From: Trueperaceae bacterium
GTDB lineage: Bacteria > Deinococcota > Deinococci > Deinococcales > Trueperaceae
Direction: 5' to 3'
NCBI GenBank assembly: GCA_024636105.1
Contig: JAGXHO010000137.1
Location: 1 to 5,375, forward strand
Length of the DNA stretch: 5,375 nucleotides
The notes below the pieces were generated by a model. It was not told where the DNA came from. It saw only the letters and a list, made by a program, of their open reading frames with translations, and did not search any database. Of this stretch, positions 4,499-5,375 are shown piece by piece. The position numbers and the translations under genes are program-made. Each line of letters opens with the position of its first letter. Position 1 is the first letter of the stretch.

Positions 4499-5375
4499 AT
4501 GAGCACCCCCCCACCCGAACTCCGCAGCTCGCTGATCGCCCGGTACCCCGGCTACTACGGCTGGGTCGTCCTCGCGATCGGCACCCTCGGGATGATGATG
4601 ACGGTTCCCGGCCAGACGGTCGGGGTCTCGATCTTCCTCGACGGCATCATCCTCGACCTGGGCCTCTCGCGCTCCCAGGTCTCGACGCTCTACCTGATCG
4701 GCACGCTGCTGGGGTCGCTGACGCTCCCGTTCGTCGGCCGCTTCGTCGACCGTCGCGGGCCGCGGGTCGCGGTGGCGGTGGTCGCCGCCGCGTTCGCGCT
4801 GGCGTGCGTGTGGATGGGGTTCGTGCAGAGCGCGTGGATGCTGCTCGTCGGCTTCACGCTGATCCGCGCGTTGGGCCAGGGGGCGTTGTCGCTCATCAGC
4901 GTGCACTCGGTGGCCATCTGGTTCGTGCGGCGCCGCGGGGTGGCGATCGGCGTCCTCGGGATCGGCATGGCCGCTTGGGTCGGCGTGTTCCCCACGCTCG
5001 TCGAGCTTCTGATCGAGCCGTTCGGATGGCGCACGACGTACATGATCCTGGGCGCCCTGGTCGCCGTCACGATCTTGCCGCTCGGGGCGCTGCTGCTGCG
5101 CGACCGCCCTGAGCGCTACGGCATGGTGGTCGATGGCGGCGATGCGACCGGAGCGGACGCCACGGTCGAACCCGAGGTCGCCTACCGCCCCGCCGAGGCA
5201 CGTGCGACCCTCACGTACTGGCTGTTCCTGGTGGGCTTGTGGTTCGGCTCGAGCCTCGGGACCGGGCTCGCCTTCCATCACTACGGCATCCTCGCGACCG
5301 GCGGCCTCGATCGGGGGACGGCGGCGGCGGCGTTCATCCCGCTCGGCATCCTGTCGGCCATCGGGAACCTGGGGA
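4499..5375 (+). CDS. major facilitator superfamily transporter, 3'-partial (runs off the window)
   Basis: This is an inner-membrane secondary transporter, with 292 codons visible and no stop before the window edge. The family is usually near 400-430 residues, so about two thirds is present. ATG 4499 is the first usable start. The upstream sequence has no good Shine-Dalgarno, so residues 1-15 are less certain. TM1 begins at 'GYYGWVVLAIGTLG' (about 18-44, then PGQTVGVSIF). The MFS loop 2-3 signature GRFVDRRGPR is at 80-89 between TM2 and TM3. TM3 to TM6 lie at about 91-108, 112-134, 148-175 and 178-200. A charged central loop (RDRPERYG onward, about 201-237) separates the two halves, and TM7 starts near 'YWLFLVGLWFG'. 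The YYGWVV start resembles the oxalate/formate and monocarboxylate-like MFS branches, which suggests an organic anion, but the substrate cannot be assigned. It follows the dehydrogenases in the same direction after a 158-bp gap, so it may be separately transcribed. Confidence 0.92.
   Translation, partial: MSTPPPELRSSLIARYPGYYGWVVLAIGTLGMMMTVPGQTVGVSIFLDGIILDLGLSRSQVSTLYLIGTLLGSLTLPFVGRFVDRRGPRVAVAVVAAAFALACVWMGFVQSAWMLLVGFTLIRALGQGALSLISVHSVAIWFVRRRGVAIGVLGIGMAAWVGVFPTLVELLIEPFGWRTTYMILGALVAVTILPLGALLLRDRPERYGMVVDGGDATGADATVEPEVAYRPAEARATLTYWLFLVGLWFGSSLGTGLAFHHYGILATGGLDRGTAAAAFIPLGILSAIGNLG

Noticed and set aside
4046..5281. Long minus-strand open frame of 411 codons opposite the second dehydrogenase and the MFS gene
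   Set aside because: Its translation is rich in R, D, E, H, A, P and Q with no domain. It lies opposite two clear genes, and long antisense frames are expected in DNA with G/C third positions.
1..5375. CRISPR array, tRNA, rRNA, insertion sequence, toxin-antitoxin or phage genes
   Set aside because: I looked for direct repeats with spacers, cloverleaf-like stems, transposase motifs and small paired genes, and saw none. The only repeated sequence is the dehydrogenase gene duplication.

Overview
The window is a stretch of very GC-rich bacterial DNA whose codon third positions are almost all G or C. It is tightly packed and every supported gene lies on the plus strand. The composition fits actinobacteria, myxobacteria or related Deltaproteobacteria, and high-GC proteobacteria. 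Nothing in the sequence decides between them, and there is no rRNA, tRNA, CRISPR or mobile element to help.

Layout. Positions 1-731 hold the C-terminal part of a family 5 (peptide/nickel/oligopeptide type) ABC solute-binding protein. A 131-bp gap follows with three consecutive hairpins, the first a perfect 14-bp stem with a UNCG-type tetraloop. Positions 863-1779 encode a DppB-type permease that is broken by one apparent missing base in a GCGCGC run near 1138-1144. It overlaps by one base an intact DppC-type permease (1779-2633). After 70 bp come two classical short-chain dehydrogenases (2704-3525 and 3522-4340). They overlap by 4 bp, align without gaps and are about 79% identical by hand count, so they are a tandem duplication. 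A 158-bp gap with two small hairpins precedes a major facilitator superfamily transporter (4499 to the window edge), which has no stop inside the window.

How the genes may work together. The binding protein captures a small solute (peptide, opine, glycoside or similar) outside the membrane and the two permeases form the channel. The ATPase subunits are not in the window and would be expected upstream or elsewhere. The two dehydrogenases probably act on the imported compound or a breakdown product, using NAD(H) to judge from the Asp at the end of the second beta strand. The MFS protein may move a related organic acid, or may belong to a separate unit. This link is inferred from gene order only.

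Most noteworthy points: (1) both dehydrogenases carry Arg where the catalytic Lys of the YxxxK motif is expected; (2) both share a conserved C-terminal tail beyond the usual end of the fold; (3) the DppB-type gene has a frameshift whose one-base repair restores the family consensus; (4) a strong hairpin cluster separates the binding-protein gene from the permease genes. I see no clear new defence or mobile system here. The dehydrogenase pair is the best candidate for something undescribed.
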